From: Mycobacterium colombiense CECT 3035
GTDB lineage: Bacteria; Actinomycetota; Actinomycetes; Mycobacteriales; Mycobacteriaceae
Direction of reading: 5' to 3'
Length of the DNA stretch: 64,000 nucleotides
Assembly: GCF_002105755.1 (NCBI RefSeq)
Contig: NZ_CP020821.1
Location: 806,001-870,000, forward strand
Shown: positions 32,467 through 41,584 of the stretch, in pieces
How the letters are laid out: each line of letters begins with the position of its first letter
Position numbering within the stretch: position 1 is the stretch's first letter
Made by a program: the position numbers and the translations under genes
Notes under the pieces: model-generated
The model's input: only the letters and a program-made list of their open reading frames with translations
Told to the model about the DNA's origin: nothing
Database searches by the model: none

Positions 32467-33882
32467 AGTAGACGCGGGAAGATCGTCTGCACCCTTGGCC
32501 CTGCGACCAATTCGGATGAGTCGATCCTGGCCCTGGTTGAGGCCGGAATGGACGTCGCAAGGCTGAACTTCAGCCATGGCGACTACTCGGATCACAAATC
32601 CGCCTACGAACGCGTCAGGTCCGCTTCCGACGCGACGGGCCGAGCCGTCGGTGTGCTCGCCGACCTGCAGGGCCCCAAGATCAGGCTGGGTCGTTTCGCC
32701 ACCGGTCCCACGTACTGGGCCGACGGCGAAACGGTGCGGATCACCGTCGCCGACTGCGACGGCGACCACGACCGCGTATCGACCACCTACAAGAAGCTGG
32801 CCGAGGACGCCGCCGTCGGCGACCGCATCCTGGTCGACGACGGCAAGGTCGGCCTGGTGATCGACGGCATCGACGGTGACGACGTCATCTGCACGGTCGT
32901 CGAGGGCGGACCGGTCAGCAACAACAAGGGCATCTCGCTGCCGGGCATGAACGTGACCGCACCGGCCTTGTCGGACAAGGACATCGAGGACCTCACCTTC
33001 GCGCTGGAGCTCGGTGTCGACCTGATCGCCCTCTCGTTCGTGCGTTCACCCTCGGACGTCGAACTGGTGCACGAGGTGATGGACCGCGTCGGCCGGCGGG
33101 TGCCGGTGATCGCGAAGCTGGAGAAGCCCGAGGCCGTCGACAATCTGGAGGCCATCGTGCTGGCCTTCGACGCGATCATGGTGGCCCGCGGCGACCTGGG
33201 CGTCGAACTGCCCCTGGAAGAGGTGCCGCTGGTGCAGAAGCGGGCCATCCAGATGGCCCGGGAGAACGCGAAACCCGTGATCGTGGCGACCCAGATGCTC
33301 GACTCGATGATCGAGAGCTCACGGCCGACCCGGGCGGAGGCCTCCGACGTCGCCAACGCCGTCCTGGACGGCGCCGACGCGGTGATGCTGTCCGGGGAAA
33401 CCTCGGTGGGGAAGTATCCGCTGGCGGCCGTCCGGACCATGGCGCGCATCATCTGCGCCGTCGAGGACAACTCCACGGCCGCGCCGCCGCTGACGCACGT
33501 GCCGCGCACCAAGCGCGGCGTGATCTCCTACGCGGCACGCGACATCGGTGAGCGCCTCGACGCCAAGGCACTGGTCGCTTTCACCCAGTCCGGCGACACG
33601 GTCAAGCGCCTCGCGCGCCTGCACACCCCGCTGCCGCTGCTGGCCTTCACCGCGTGGCCGGAGGTGCGCAGTCAGCTGGCCATGACCTGGGGCACCGAAA
33701 CGTTCATCGTCCCGATGATGACCTCCACGGACGGCATGATCCGCCAGGTCGACAAGTCGCTGCTGGAACTCGGTCGCTACAAGCGGGGCGACCTGGTGGT
33801 CATCGTCGCCGGCGCGCCACCTGGCACAGTAGGGTCAACCAACCTCATCCATGTGCACCGGATCGGGGAGGACGACGTCTAA
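32464..33882 (+). CDS. pykA: Pyruvate kinase
   Basis: A 472-residue glycolytic enzyme converting PEP and ADP to pyruvate and ATP. It begins RRGKIVCTLGPATNS, contains GMDVARLNFSHGD and the active-site block IMVARGDLGVELPLEEVP, then IVATQMLDSMI and VMLSGETSVGKYP. The C-terminal regulatory domain is present (KALVAFTQSGDTVKRLARL). The single-copy position after DUF2752 and before tesB matches Rv1617. GTG start, probably leaderless. Confidence 0.97.
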   Translation: MSRRGKIVCTLGPATNSDESILALVEAGMDVARLNFSHGDYSDHKSAYERVRSASDATGRAVGVLADLQGPKIRLGRFATGPTYWADGETVRITVADCDGDHDRVSTTYKKLAEDAAVGDRILVDDGKVGLVIDGIDGDDVICTVVEGGPVSNNKGISLPGMNVTAPALSDKDIEDLTFALELGVDLIALSFVRSPSDVELVHEVMDRVGRRVPVIAKLEKPEAVDNLEAIVLAFDAIMVARGDLGVELPLEEVPLVQKRAIQMARENAKPVIVATQMLDSMIESSRPTRAEASDVANAVLDGADAVMLSGETSVGKYPLAAVRTMARIICAVEDNSTAAPPLTHVPRTKRGVISYAARDIGERLDAKALVAFTQSGDTVKRLARLHTPLPLLAFTAWPEVRSQLAMTWGTETFIVPMMTSTDGMIRQVDKSLLELGRYKRGDLVVIVAGAPPGTVGSTNLIHVHRIGEDDV

Positions 33883-33896
33883 CTAGAGGAGAGCGT

Positions 33897-34823
33897 GTGC
33901 CGGCCGGCGGTGAGTCTCAGGAGCCGAATGCGGTTGACGAAGCCGCGACGCAGACCCATCCGGATTTCGTCGAGCTGCTGGCGACCCTCGACCTCCGCCG
34001 TGTCGACGACGACCTGTTCATCGGCTCGCATCCCAGCAAGAACCCGATGCGGACCTTCGGCGGCCAGCTCATGTCGCAGTCATTCGTCGCGAGCAGCCGC
34101 AGCCTGGTTCGCGCCGACCTGCCGCCGGGCGCGCTGTCGGTGCACTTCATCAACGGCGGGGACACCGCCAAGGACATCGAGTTCCGGGTGACACGGCTGC
34201 GCGACGAGCGCCGGTTCGCCAACCGGCGCGTCGATGCAGTGCAAGACGGCACGCTGCTGTCCACGGCCCTGGTCTCCTACATGTCCGGCGGCCGCGGCCT
34301 GGAACACGGCATCGAGCCGCCGGAGGTGGCCGAGCCGCACACCCAGCCCACGATCGGTGAACTCCTGCGCGGCTACGAGGAGACCGTTCCGCACTTCGTC
34401 AACGCCCTGCAGCCCATCGAATGGCGTTACACCAACGATCCGGCGTGGGTGATGCGAACGAAGGGCGATCGGCTCCCGCACAATCGGGTCTGGGTCAAGG
34501 CGTTGGGGGAAGTTCCCGACGACCCCATATTGCACACGGCAACAATGGTGTATTCGTCGGACACCACGGTATTGGACTCGGTTATCACGACGCACGGCCT
34601 TTCCTGGGGATTCGACCGCATATTCGCCGCGTCGGCCAATCATTCCATTTGGTTTCACCGGCAGGTCAACTTCAACGACTGGGTGTTGTACGCCACATCG
34701 TCGCCGGTGGCGGCCGATTCCCGGGGCCTGGGGGCCGGGCACTTCTTCGACCGATCAGGGCAACCGCTGGCCACGGTGGTGCAAGAAGGCGTCCTGAAAT
34801 ACTTCCCATCTTCGGGCCGGTAA
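33897..34823 (+). CDS. tesB: Acyl-CoA thioesterase II
   Basis: A 308-residue double-hotdog thioesterase releasing free fatty acid and CoA. The GTG at 33897 has AGAGGAG upstream, 14 nt after the pyk stop. Motifs: FIGSHPSKNPMRTFGGQLMSQ, LSVHFINGGDTAKDIEF and, in the second hotdog, TTHGLSWGFDRIFAASANHSIWFHR, with the Asp-containing DRIFAASANHS. Equivalent to TesB1 (Rv1618). Confidence 0.95.
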   Translation: MPAGGESQEPNAVDEAATQTHPDFVELLATLDLRRVDDDLFIGSHPSKNPMRTFGGQLMSQSFVASSRSLVRADLPPGALSVHFINGGDTAKDIEFRVTRLRDERRFANRRVDAVQDGTLLSTALVSYMSGGRGLEHGIEPPEVAEPHTQPTIGELLRGYEETVPHFVNALQPIEWRYTNDPAWVMRTKGDRLPHNRVWVKALGEVPDDPILHTATMVYSSDTTVLDSVITTHGLSWGFDRIFAASANHSIWFHRQVNFNDWVLYATSSPVAADSRGLGAGHFFDRSGQPLATVVQEGVLKYFPSSGR

Positions 34824-34967
34824 AACGTGACCTAATAGCTACGGAATCTCCGCGCGAATTCGTGCCCTAAACGGCCGTAACCGGGCGTAGCTTTGACGTA
34901 GTCGGGTATTCGGTGCAGAGGCGGCGATCAAGCCGCCCAGCTGATGTCAGCGCATCGGGAGGTGATT

Positions 34968-36368
34968 GTGAACGGGCCAGTGGTGGACGTCACGGCAGCA
35001 AGACCCCGCGCGCGCGAACGCGTTGTCGTGTCGGTCGATTCGCTCGCGGCCCGCTTGATCGGCGCGTTGGCGCTGTTCGGCGCGGCGTGCTGGCTCATCG
35101 AGATCCTCGCGCGGCACCATAGCCATCCGAGCTGGAACTACACCGACCGGTTGGCCTGGTCGCTGACCGTGCTGGTGGCGGTGGCCTGGATGGCTCGCGG
35201 CATCTTCCTGGGCCGCCCGGTGACGACCATGCACGCCATCGCCGCCGCCTTTTTCGTGCTGGCCGGGCTGGGCCTGCACGTGCTGTCGTTCGATCTGCTC
35301 GGCGACCTGGTGATCGCCGGCTCGGGCATGGTGCTGATGTGGCCGACGACCTCGTATCCGCGGCCCGGTGACCTGCCGCGGGTGTGGCAGCTGATCGACG
35401 CGACGGCCGGCGACGCACTGGCACCGTTCACCATGCAGACCGGCAAGAGCTATCACTTCACCGCCGACGGCACCGCGGCGCTGGCCTACCGTACGCGGAT
35501 GGGAATCGCCGTGGTCAGCGGTGACCCGATCGGGGACGAGGCCCAGTTCCCGGAACTGGTGGCCGATTTCGCCGCCACCTGCCACGCCCACGGCTGGCGC
35601 ATCGCCGTCGTGGGGTGCGGCGAGCGGCGGCTGGGCCTGTGGACCGATTCGACGGTGTTGGGACAATCGTTGCGGCCCATTCCGATTGGCCGTGATGTGG
35701 TGGTCGACGTGGCCGGCTTCGACATGGTCGGCCGCAAATTCCGCAACCTGCGTCAGGCGGTCAAGCGCACCCACAATTGCGGTGTGACAACCGAAATCGT
35801 GCCGGAGCAGGGACTCGACGACGAGCTGCTGGCCGAGCTGACCGAGGTGGTGCACGAGTCGTCCAAGGGGGCCCACGCCGATCGGGGATTCCACATGAAC
35901 CTCGACGGCGTGCTGGAGGGCCGTTTCCCCGGCATCCAGCTCATCATCGCCCGGGACAAGGCGGGAACGGTGCAGGCATTCCACCGGTACGCCACGGCGG
36001 GCGCGGGCAGCGACATCACCCTCGATGTGCCGTGGCGCAGGCGCAGCGCGCCCAACGGGCTCGACGAGCGCCTCAGCGTCGACATGATCATGGCCGGTAA
36101 AGAGACTGGCGCGCAGCGGGTCTCGCTGGCCTTCGCCGCATTCCCGGAGATCTTCGACGACAAGAACCGCGGCTGGACGCAGCGCGTCTTCTACCGGTTG
36201 ATCCACGTTCTCGACCCCTTGATCGCGCTGGAGTCGTTGTACCGGTATGTGCGCAAGTGGCACGCGCTGGACGCCCGCCGCTACGCGCTGATCTCCATGA
36301 CGCAGATCGTGCCGCTATTGTTCGTGCTGCTGTCGCTGGAGTTCATGCCGCGCCGGCGACACCTCTGA
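34968..36368 (+). CDS. DUF2156 (LPG synthetase C-terminal-like) membrane protein, Rv1619 type
   Basis: A 466-residue protein. The GTG at 34968 is preferred because GGGAGGTGA lies 4-5 nt upstream; an ATG at 34944 has no such site. Five or so helices occupy the first 130 residues. The C-terminal two thirds form a GNAT-like DUF2156 domain related to the catalytic part of lysyl-phosphatidylglycerol synthases (VVSGDPIG, FRNLRQAVKR, GVLEGRFPG, SVDMIMAGKE), with a final hydrophobic tail. It may aminoacylate or otherwise modify a membrane lipid; the substrate is unknown. Confidence 0.85.
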   Translation: MNGPVVDVTAARPRARERVVVSVDSLAARLIGALALFGAACWLIEILARHHSHPSWNYTDRLAWSLTVLVAVAWMARGIFLGRPVTTMHAIAAAFFVLAGLGLHVLSFDLLGDLVIAGSGMVLMWPTTSYPRPGDLPRVWQLIDATAGDALAPFTMQTGKSYHFTADGTAALAYRTRMGIAVVSGDPIGDEAQFPELVADFAATCHAHGWRIAVVGCGERRLGLWTDSTVLGQSLRPIPIGRDVVVDVAGFDMVGRKFRNLRQAVKRTHNCGVTTEIVPEQGLDDELLAELTEVVHESSKGAHADRGFHMNLDGVLEGRFPGIQLIIARDKAGTVQAFHRYATAGAGSDITLDVPWRRRSAPNGLDERLSVDMIMAGKETGAQRVSLAFAAFPEIFDDKNRGWTQRVFYRLIHVLDPLIALESLYRYVRKWHALDARRYALISMTQIVPLLFVLLSLEFMPRRRHL

Positions 36369-36482
36369 GTGCGCCCAACTGTGATGTCGGAAAACGGCTA
36401 GCGCTGCGCCGACCCGGACGGTTGGGTGGGGACTGCACGAGAACGCCAGCCGCGAATTCATCCGGGAGTTCCTTTCGGCACC

Positions 36483-37226
36483 ATGACAGACAGCGTAAGC
36501 CTGCGGGATGAAGCCATGCGCGCGTTCATCTCCAGCCTGTCCAAATGCGAGGCATCCGCGCCAACCTGGTGCACCGGCTGGAGCGCCCACGAGCTCACCG
36601 CCCATGTGACTGCCGCAGCGGCCGAACGGGCTGACCTCATCGAGGAATATCTGGCGGGCCGGCCAGCGAGGGCGACGCGTTCGTGGGAGGTACGCGAGCC
36701 GCCGTTTCGGGCGTTGCCAGATCCTGTCCTCCGAAAGCGGTTGGTAGAGCACGCCGCTCGCTTCGAGTCGAGCGTCGCCGCCCTCAAAGCGGACGACACC
36801 ATCATGTACACGGGCTGGGAAATGACCGCCGAGCGGTTGGCCATGCACAGCCATAGCGAAGCGGTGCTGCACCGGTGGGATCTGGTGGGCGACGACGACC
36901 ACAGCGTCCGGCCGCTCTCGGACCCGGCCATGGTCACCCACGCGCTCGCGGCATTCGACGCGCTGCCGGCCCTGGTGGAATCGCGCCGCTGGCGCGATGC
37001 CTGCGCGATAACCCGGCCGGTGACGCTACGAAGCGGCCACCGGCCCGATGTGGTTGTGGCACCGGGATTGTCGGCAATTCCGGCCGAGGCGGGCATCGTG
37101 ATAGAACTCGCGCCCCACGAGTTACCGCTGGTCTTGTGGGGACGCTGCCCGTCCAGGTTGCGCTACCCGAGCGCCAACGCGGAGACACTCGACGACGTCT
37201 TGCGGCGCCTCCTGAGCGACGCGTAG
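36483..37226 (+). CDS. Mycothiol-dependent maleylpyruvate isomerase-like (DinB-fold) protein
   Basis: A 247-residue protein with ATG at 36483. It shows the MDMPI/DinB pattern: an early WCTGWSAHELTAHVTAAAAE, and RLAMHSHSEAVLHRWDL near residue 125, giving the three His expected for the Zn site. Family members use mycothiol or act as metal-dependent transferases. The substrate here is not predictable. M. tuberculosis lacks a gene here between Rv1619 and cydC. The last 105 nt overlap the end of cydC in convergent orientation, which is unusual but both frames look genuine. Confidence 0.8.
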   Translation: MTDSVSLRDEAMRAFISSLSKCEASAPTWCTGWSAHELTAHVTAAAAERADLIEEYLAGRPARATRSWEVREPPFRALPDPVLRKRLVEHAARFESSVAALKADDTIMYTGWEMTAERLAMHSHSEAVLHRWDLVGDDDHSVRPLSDPAMVTHALAAFDALPALVESRRWRDACAITRPVTLRSGHRPDVVVAPGLSAIPAEAGIVIELAPHELPLVLWGRCPSRLRYPSANAETLDDVLRRLLSDA

Positions 37227-38849
37227 TTGACGGCAGTCGAAGCCCTTGGGCAGGTGGTGGGTCGCCACCACCACCGTCCGCTCCGCCGACATCAACCGCG
37301 AATCCGGGGCCAGCAGGTCGCGGAGAACCTGTTCGGCGTCGGTGACATCGAGGTGCTCGCTGGGCTCGTCGAGCAGCACGATCCGCGTGGGCGAGAGCAC
37401 CGCCCGGGCCAGCAACAGCCTTCGGCGCTGGCCGGCCGAAACCGCTTGCGCCCCACCGGTGAGCACGGTGGCCAACCCGTCGGGCAGACCGGTGAGCCAG
37501 CCACCCAGGCCTACGGCGCGCAGCGCTGCCGTCATTTCCTCGTCGGTGCAGTCTCCGCGCGCGACCAACAGGTTGTCGCGGACGGTGGTGGCGAAAATAT
37601 GGGCGTCCTCGGCGAAAAACCCGATCGCGCTGCGCAAGTCGGCCTCGCCGAACTCGTTCACGGCGGTGCCGTCCAGCGTCACCCGCCCGTCCAGGGGCGG
37701 CAGCAGGCCGGCGAGCGTCATCAACAGCGTCGTCTTGCCGGAACCGCTGGCGCCGGTAACGGCCAGCCGCGCACCCGGCGCCAGGTCCACCGCTATCCGG
37801 GTCGAGCGTGCGGCGCCGTCATGACCGGAACGCACGTCGGCCGACAACCGTCCGGGCCCGACCGGTGCGGGCGCCCTCGCCGCCGCGTTCTGGGGTCCGG
37901 GCGGCGTCAGCTCGAGCAGGCGGCGCGCGGCGATCCGCGACCGCGTCAATTGGACCGCGGCGGCCGGTAACGGCGTCATCGCTTCGAAGGCGGACAGCGG
38001 TAGCAGCATCAGCACCGCCAGCGTGGTGGGCGCGACCGCGTGCGCCAATCCGATCCCGCACACCACCGCGCCCAGCACGCTCGCCCCGATCGCGGCGGTC
38101 GGCATCGCCTCGGCAATGGCCGCCGGTTTGGCGGCGGCGTCCAGAGCGTCGCCCCACGCGCGTTGCCGGCGTTGCGATTCGGCGATGACGTCGGGCAGCA
38201 GGCCGGCGACACGAAGCTCGGGCGCATGTTCGAGCGCCACCATCGCCGATGTGTCGCGCTCGGAATGATGCTGCCGCGCAACGTCTTCCTGGGCCGCGGC
38301 CGCGAGGCCGGCGAGCCGGGGCGCGACGAAGCCGGCGATCAGCAGACAGCCGGCCAGCACCACGGCCGCCGCCGGTGAAATGGCCGCCACGACGGCGGTC
38401 GCCGCCAGCGCCAGCACCACCGCGACCCCGATCGGCACCAGGGCGCGCACCAGCACGTTGGCCAGCTCGTCGACGTCGGCGCCGACCCGCGCCACCAGTT
38501 CACCGCTGTGCAGCCGGACGGCGGCCGCCACCGGTCCGCGCGCCAGCCGCTGGTAGATCTGCACCCGGGCGGTGCCGGCGGCGCGCAAGGCCGTGTCGTG
38601 GGTGGCCAGTCGCTCGCAGTAGTGCAGCACGCCCCGCGAGATCGCGAACATCCGGACCGCGACCGCCGCCACCGACAGGTCCAGCACGGGCGGCATCTGC
38701 CATGCCCGCGTGATCAGCCACGCCGACACACCGGCCAACGCCAGCGCACTTCCCAGCGAGAGCACCCCGAGCGCTATCGCCGTCAGTACGCGCGGCAGCC
38801 GCGGGCGCAGCAGCGTCCAGGCGTCCTCGAGCGGATCACGCCGGTGCAT
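37122..38849 (-). CDS. cydC: ABC transporter CydC, cytochrome bd assembly
   Basis: A 575-residue half-transporter with ATG at 38849, overlapping the cydD end by 14 nt. N-terminal helices span residues 15-290. The nucleotide-binding domain has Walker A VTGASGSGKTTLL, signature VSAGQRRRLLLARA and Walker B IVLLDEPSEHLD. With CydD it exports thiols or haem-related compounds needed to assemble cytochrome bd. The length equals that of M. tuberculosis CydC to within one residue, so the 105-nt convergent overlap with the DinB-like gene is not due to a lost stop. Confidence 0.95.
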   Translation of the reverse strand: MHRRDPLEDAWTLLRPRLPRVLTAIALGVLSLGSALALAGVSAWLITRAWQMPPVLDLSVAAVAVRMFAISRGVLHYCERLATHDTALRAAGTARVQIYQRLARGPVAAAVRLHSGELVARVGADVDELANVLVRALVPIGVAVVLALAATAVVAAISPAAAVVLAGCLLIAGFVAPRLAGLAAAAQEDVARQHHSERDTSAMVALEHAPELRVAGLLPDVIAESQRRQRAWGDALDAAAKPAAIAEAMPTAAIGASVLGAVVCGIGLAHAVAPTTLAVLMLLPLSAFEAMTPLPAAAVQLTRSRIAARRLLELTPPGPQNAAARAPAPVGPGRLSADVRSGHDGAARSTRIAVDLAPGARLAVTGASGSGKTTLLMTLAGLLPPLDGRVTLDGTAVNEFGEADLRSAIGFFAEDAHIFATTVRDNLLVARGDCTDEEMTAALRAVGLGGWLTGLPDGLATVLTGGAQAVSAGQRRRLLLARAVLSPTRIVLLDEPSEHLDVTDAEQVLRDLLAPDSRLMSAERTVVVATHHLPKGFDCRQLRVAQEAPQDVVECLRVGARVAQPGRAASPQDQR

Positions 38850-40512
38850 AATGCGCCCTCCGGTCGGCGACGACTTCGACGACCCGGTCACCGATGGCCA
38901 GCACCGGCGCACGATGGCCGACGACGATCACCGTCGCACCCGCGCGGGCCCGCTCGACGATGGCCCGCAACACGCGGTCCTCGGTGGCCGCGTCCAGGTG
39001 TGCGGTCGGCTCGTCGAGCAACAGCACGGCGGCCGTCGAGCCGAGCGCACGGGCCAGACCCAGCCGCTGCCGCTGCCCCAGCGACAATCCGGTGCCGCCG
39101 CGCCCGAGCACCGTGGCGCCGCCATCTGGCAGCTCGGCCAGCACCGCGTCGAATCCGGAATCGGCACAAGCCTTTTCGGCGTCGTGCAGCTCTCCGAGCA
39201 GCTTCAGGTTGTCGTCGACGGTGCCCGGCACGAGCACCGGACGTTGCGGCAGCCAGGACAGTTGCGCCCACCAGCCGGCCGGCTCGAGGCCGGCGACGTC
39301 GACGCCGTCCACGCTGACCCGGCCCGATGAGGGCACGCTGATGCCGGCGACCGCCTGCAGGGCGGTGCTCTTGCCGGCGCCGTTACGTCCGGTGAGCACC
39401 GTCACCGAGCCGGGCTCGATGACCGCGCTCAGATCGTACGGCGCCTGCCCGTCGCGGCCGGTAACGGTCAGATGGTCGAGGCGGATCCGCGCGCCGCGGG
39501 CCGTGACCGTCTGAGTCTTGGCGGTCGGCGCGGCCGGCTCGCCGATGAGGGCGAACGCGGCACCGGCTGCGGCCCTGCCGTCCTGCGCGGCATGGAATTC
39601 CACGCCGATGCGGCGCAGCGGCCAGTACACGTCCGGCGCGAGCAACAGGACGGTCAACCCGGTGGTCAGGGTCATCTCGCCGAACACCAGGCGAAAACCT
39701 ATCCCGACCGCGATCAGCGCCACCCCGAGCGTGGCCAGCAGCTCGAGCACCAGGGCCGACAGGAATGCGATGCGCAGCGTCGCCATGGCCGAGCGGCGGT
39801 GTGCCGCAGCCAGTTCGGCGATGCGGTGTTCGGGGCCCGAGCTGCGGCCCAGCGCCCGCAAGGTGGGGATGCCGGCGATCAGGTCGAGCAACCGGGCCTG
39901 CAGCGTCGTCATCGCGGCCAGCGCCGCGGCCGACCGGTCGGCGGTCGCCAGCCCGATCAGCACCATAAAGATCGGTATCAGGGGCAGCGTGATCGCCACG
40001 ACTGCGGCCGATTTCAGGTCGTAGGCGGCGACCACGGCGACGGTGGCCGGGGTCAGGATCGCGGCGAGCATCAACGTCGGCAGGTACCCGGTGAAGTACG
40101 GGCGCAAGCCATCCAGTCCGCGGGTCACGACGACGGCGGCGGTGTCGCGCTGCGTCGCCAGTTCACCGGGTTGCCTGGCGGTCACCGCGGCCAGCACCTG
40201 GCCGGACAGGTCGGCGATGACCGCGCTGGCTCCACGTTGTCCCAACCGGGCCTGAAGCCAATGCGTCAGCGCGCGGACCGTCCAGAGCGCCAACAGGATT
40301 GACAGCGGACCCAGCCAGGCGTGCAGGCTCGGGGCGGGGTCGCCGACGACGCCGGCGACGATACGCGCCAAGATGATCGCGGACCCGATCGCGCAACCGG
40401 AGATCACCACGCCGCAGCCCACCACGGCGGCAAGGTAGCGGCGCACCGCCGCCGACGCTCGCCACAGTCTCGGGTCTAGCGGCGCCCGGCTGGCACGGTC
40501 CGTACCGCTCAG
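38836..40512 (-). CDS. cydD: ABC transporter CydD, cytochrome bd assembly
   Basis: The partner half-transporter of CydC. Six helices are followed by an ATPase with Walker A LTGRNGAGKSTAL, signature LSLGQRQRLGLARAL and Walker B VLLLDEPTAHLD. The start is uncertain. Recognisable homology begins at about RAPLDPRLWRAS. A CTG at 40512 overlaps the cydB stop as CTGA, mimicking the GTGA/ATGA couplings seen all over this region. The nearest upstream conventional codon is a TTG at 40581 inside cydB. I use the CTG, giving 558 residues, with low confidence in the start only. Confidence 0.9.
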   Translation of the reverse strand: MSGTDRASRAPLDPRLWRASAAVRRYLAAVVGCGVVISGCAIGSAIILARIVAGVVGDPAPSLHAWLGPLSILLALWTVRALTHWLQARLGQRGASAVIADLSGQVLAAVTARQPGELATQRDTAAVVVTRGLDGLRPYFTGYLPTLMLAAILTPATVAVVAAYDLKSAAVVAITLPLIPIFMVLIGLATADRSAAALAAMTTLQARLLDLIAGIPTLRALGRSSGPEHRIAELAAAHRRSAMATLRIAFLSALVLELLATLGVALIAVGIGFRLVFGEMTLTTGLTVLLLAPDVYWPLRRIGVEFHAAQDGRAAAGAAFALIGEPAAPTAKTQTVTARGARIRLDHLTVTGRDGQAPYDLSAVIEPGSVTVLTGRNGAGKSTALQAVAGISVPSSGRVSVDGVDVAGLEPAGWWAQLSWLPQRPVLVPGTVDDNLKLLGELHDAEKACADSGFDAVLAELPDGGATVLGRGGTGLSLGQRQRLGLARALGSTAAVLLLDEPTAHLDAATEDRVLRAIVERARAGATVIVVGHRAPVLAIGDRVVEVVADRRAHYAPA

Positions 40513-41549
40513 GTCGTGCGCCTTGCCAGTCCGATCGGCGCGGGTATCCGGTCGGCCGAGATCCGTTGCCTGAAAATCCAATACGACCAGGCTTGGTAGA
40601 TCACCGTCAGCGGGGCCATGAACGCCGTCACCCACGTCATGACCTTGAGAGTGTAGTGGGTGGACGAGGCGTTGTAGATGGTCAGGCTCCATTGCGGGTT
40701 CAGCGTCGAGGGCACCAGGTTCGGATACAGCGAGCCGAAGAGCAGAATGACCACCGCCGCCACCACCAGCGCGACGCAGGTGAACGCCCAGCCGTCGGAC
40801 GCGCGGCGCCACACCAGCAGCACCGCCGCCAGTTGCGCCAGCACCGCCACGGCCAGCACCAGCCAGGTCCAGCCCTTGCCGTGCGCCAGCTGCGTCCAGA
40901 GCCCAAACGCCGCAACCAGTCCGGTGACCGGAAGTGATAACCAGACGCCGAACCGATAGGCGTCGTCGCGGATGGCGCCCGAGGTCTTCAACGCGACGAA
41001 CGTCGCCCCGTAGAACAAGAACAGTCCGGCGGTGGCCAGGCCGCCCAGCACCGTGTAGGGGTTGAGCACGTCGGTGATCGAGAGGTGAATGTGGCCGTCG
41101 GCCTCGACCGGGAGCCCACGCACCAGGACGGCGAACGCGACGCCCCACAGAACGGCCGGCAGCCACGACCCGGCAGCGATGGCGGCGTCGGCCCAGCCGC
41201 GCCATTTGGTGTCATCGATCTTGCCGCGCCACTCGATGGCCACGGCGCGCACGATCATGCCGAAAAGGATCGCCAGCAGCGGCAGGTACAGCGTGGAGAA
41301 CACGGTGGCGTACCAGGCGGGGAAGGCGGCGAACATCGCGGCGCCGCCGACGATCAGCCAGACCTCGTTGCCGTCCCACACCGGTCCGATGGTGTTGAGC
41401 GCCGTGCGGCGCAGCGGCTCGGGTTCGCCGATGCCGACGCGGGCGAACGGCTCCATCAACATGCCCACGCCGAAGTCGAAGCCCTCGAGGATGAAGAAAC
41501 CCAGGAACAGCACCCCGAGGATGCCGAACCACACTTCCTGCAGTCCCAC
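40509..41549 (-). CDS. cydB: Cytochrome bd oxidase subunit II
   Basis: A 346-residue membrane protein with eight to nine helices, the same length as the M. tuberculosis protein I recall. Typical segments: VWFGILGVLFLGFFILEGFDFGVG at the N-terminus, GPVWDGNEVWLIVGGAAMFAAFP and RFGVWLSLP. It supports quinol oxidation and O2 reduction by CydA at the cytoplasmic membrane. It starts 35 nt after cydA and overlaps cydD. Confidence 0.97.
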   Translation of the reverse strand: MGLQEVWFGILGVLFLGFFILEGFDFGVGMLMEPFARVGIGEPEPLRRTALNTIGPVWDGNEVWLIVGGAAMFAAFPAWYATVFSTLYLPLLAILFGMIVRAVAIEWRGKIDDTKWRGWADAAIAAGSWLPAVLWGVAFAVLVRGLPVEADGHIHLSITDVLNPYTVLGGLATAGLFLFYGATFVALKTSGAIRDDAYRFGVWLSLPVTGLVAAFGLWTQLAHGKGWTWLVLAVAVLAQLAAVLLVWRRASDGWAFTCVALVVAAVVILLFGSLYPNLVPSTLNPQWSLTIYNASSTHYTLKVMTWVTAFMAPLTVIYQAWSYWIFRQRISADRIPAPIGLARRTT

Positions 41550-41584
41550 CGTCGCAACTCCTTTCGGCGTCGGGTAAGCCCTCG

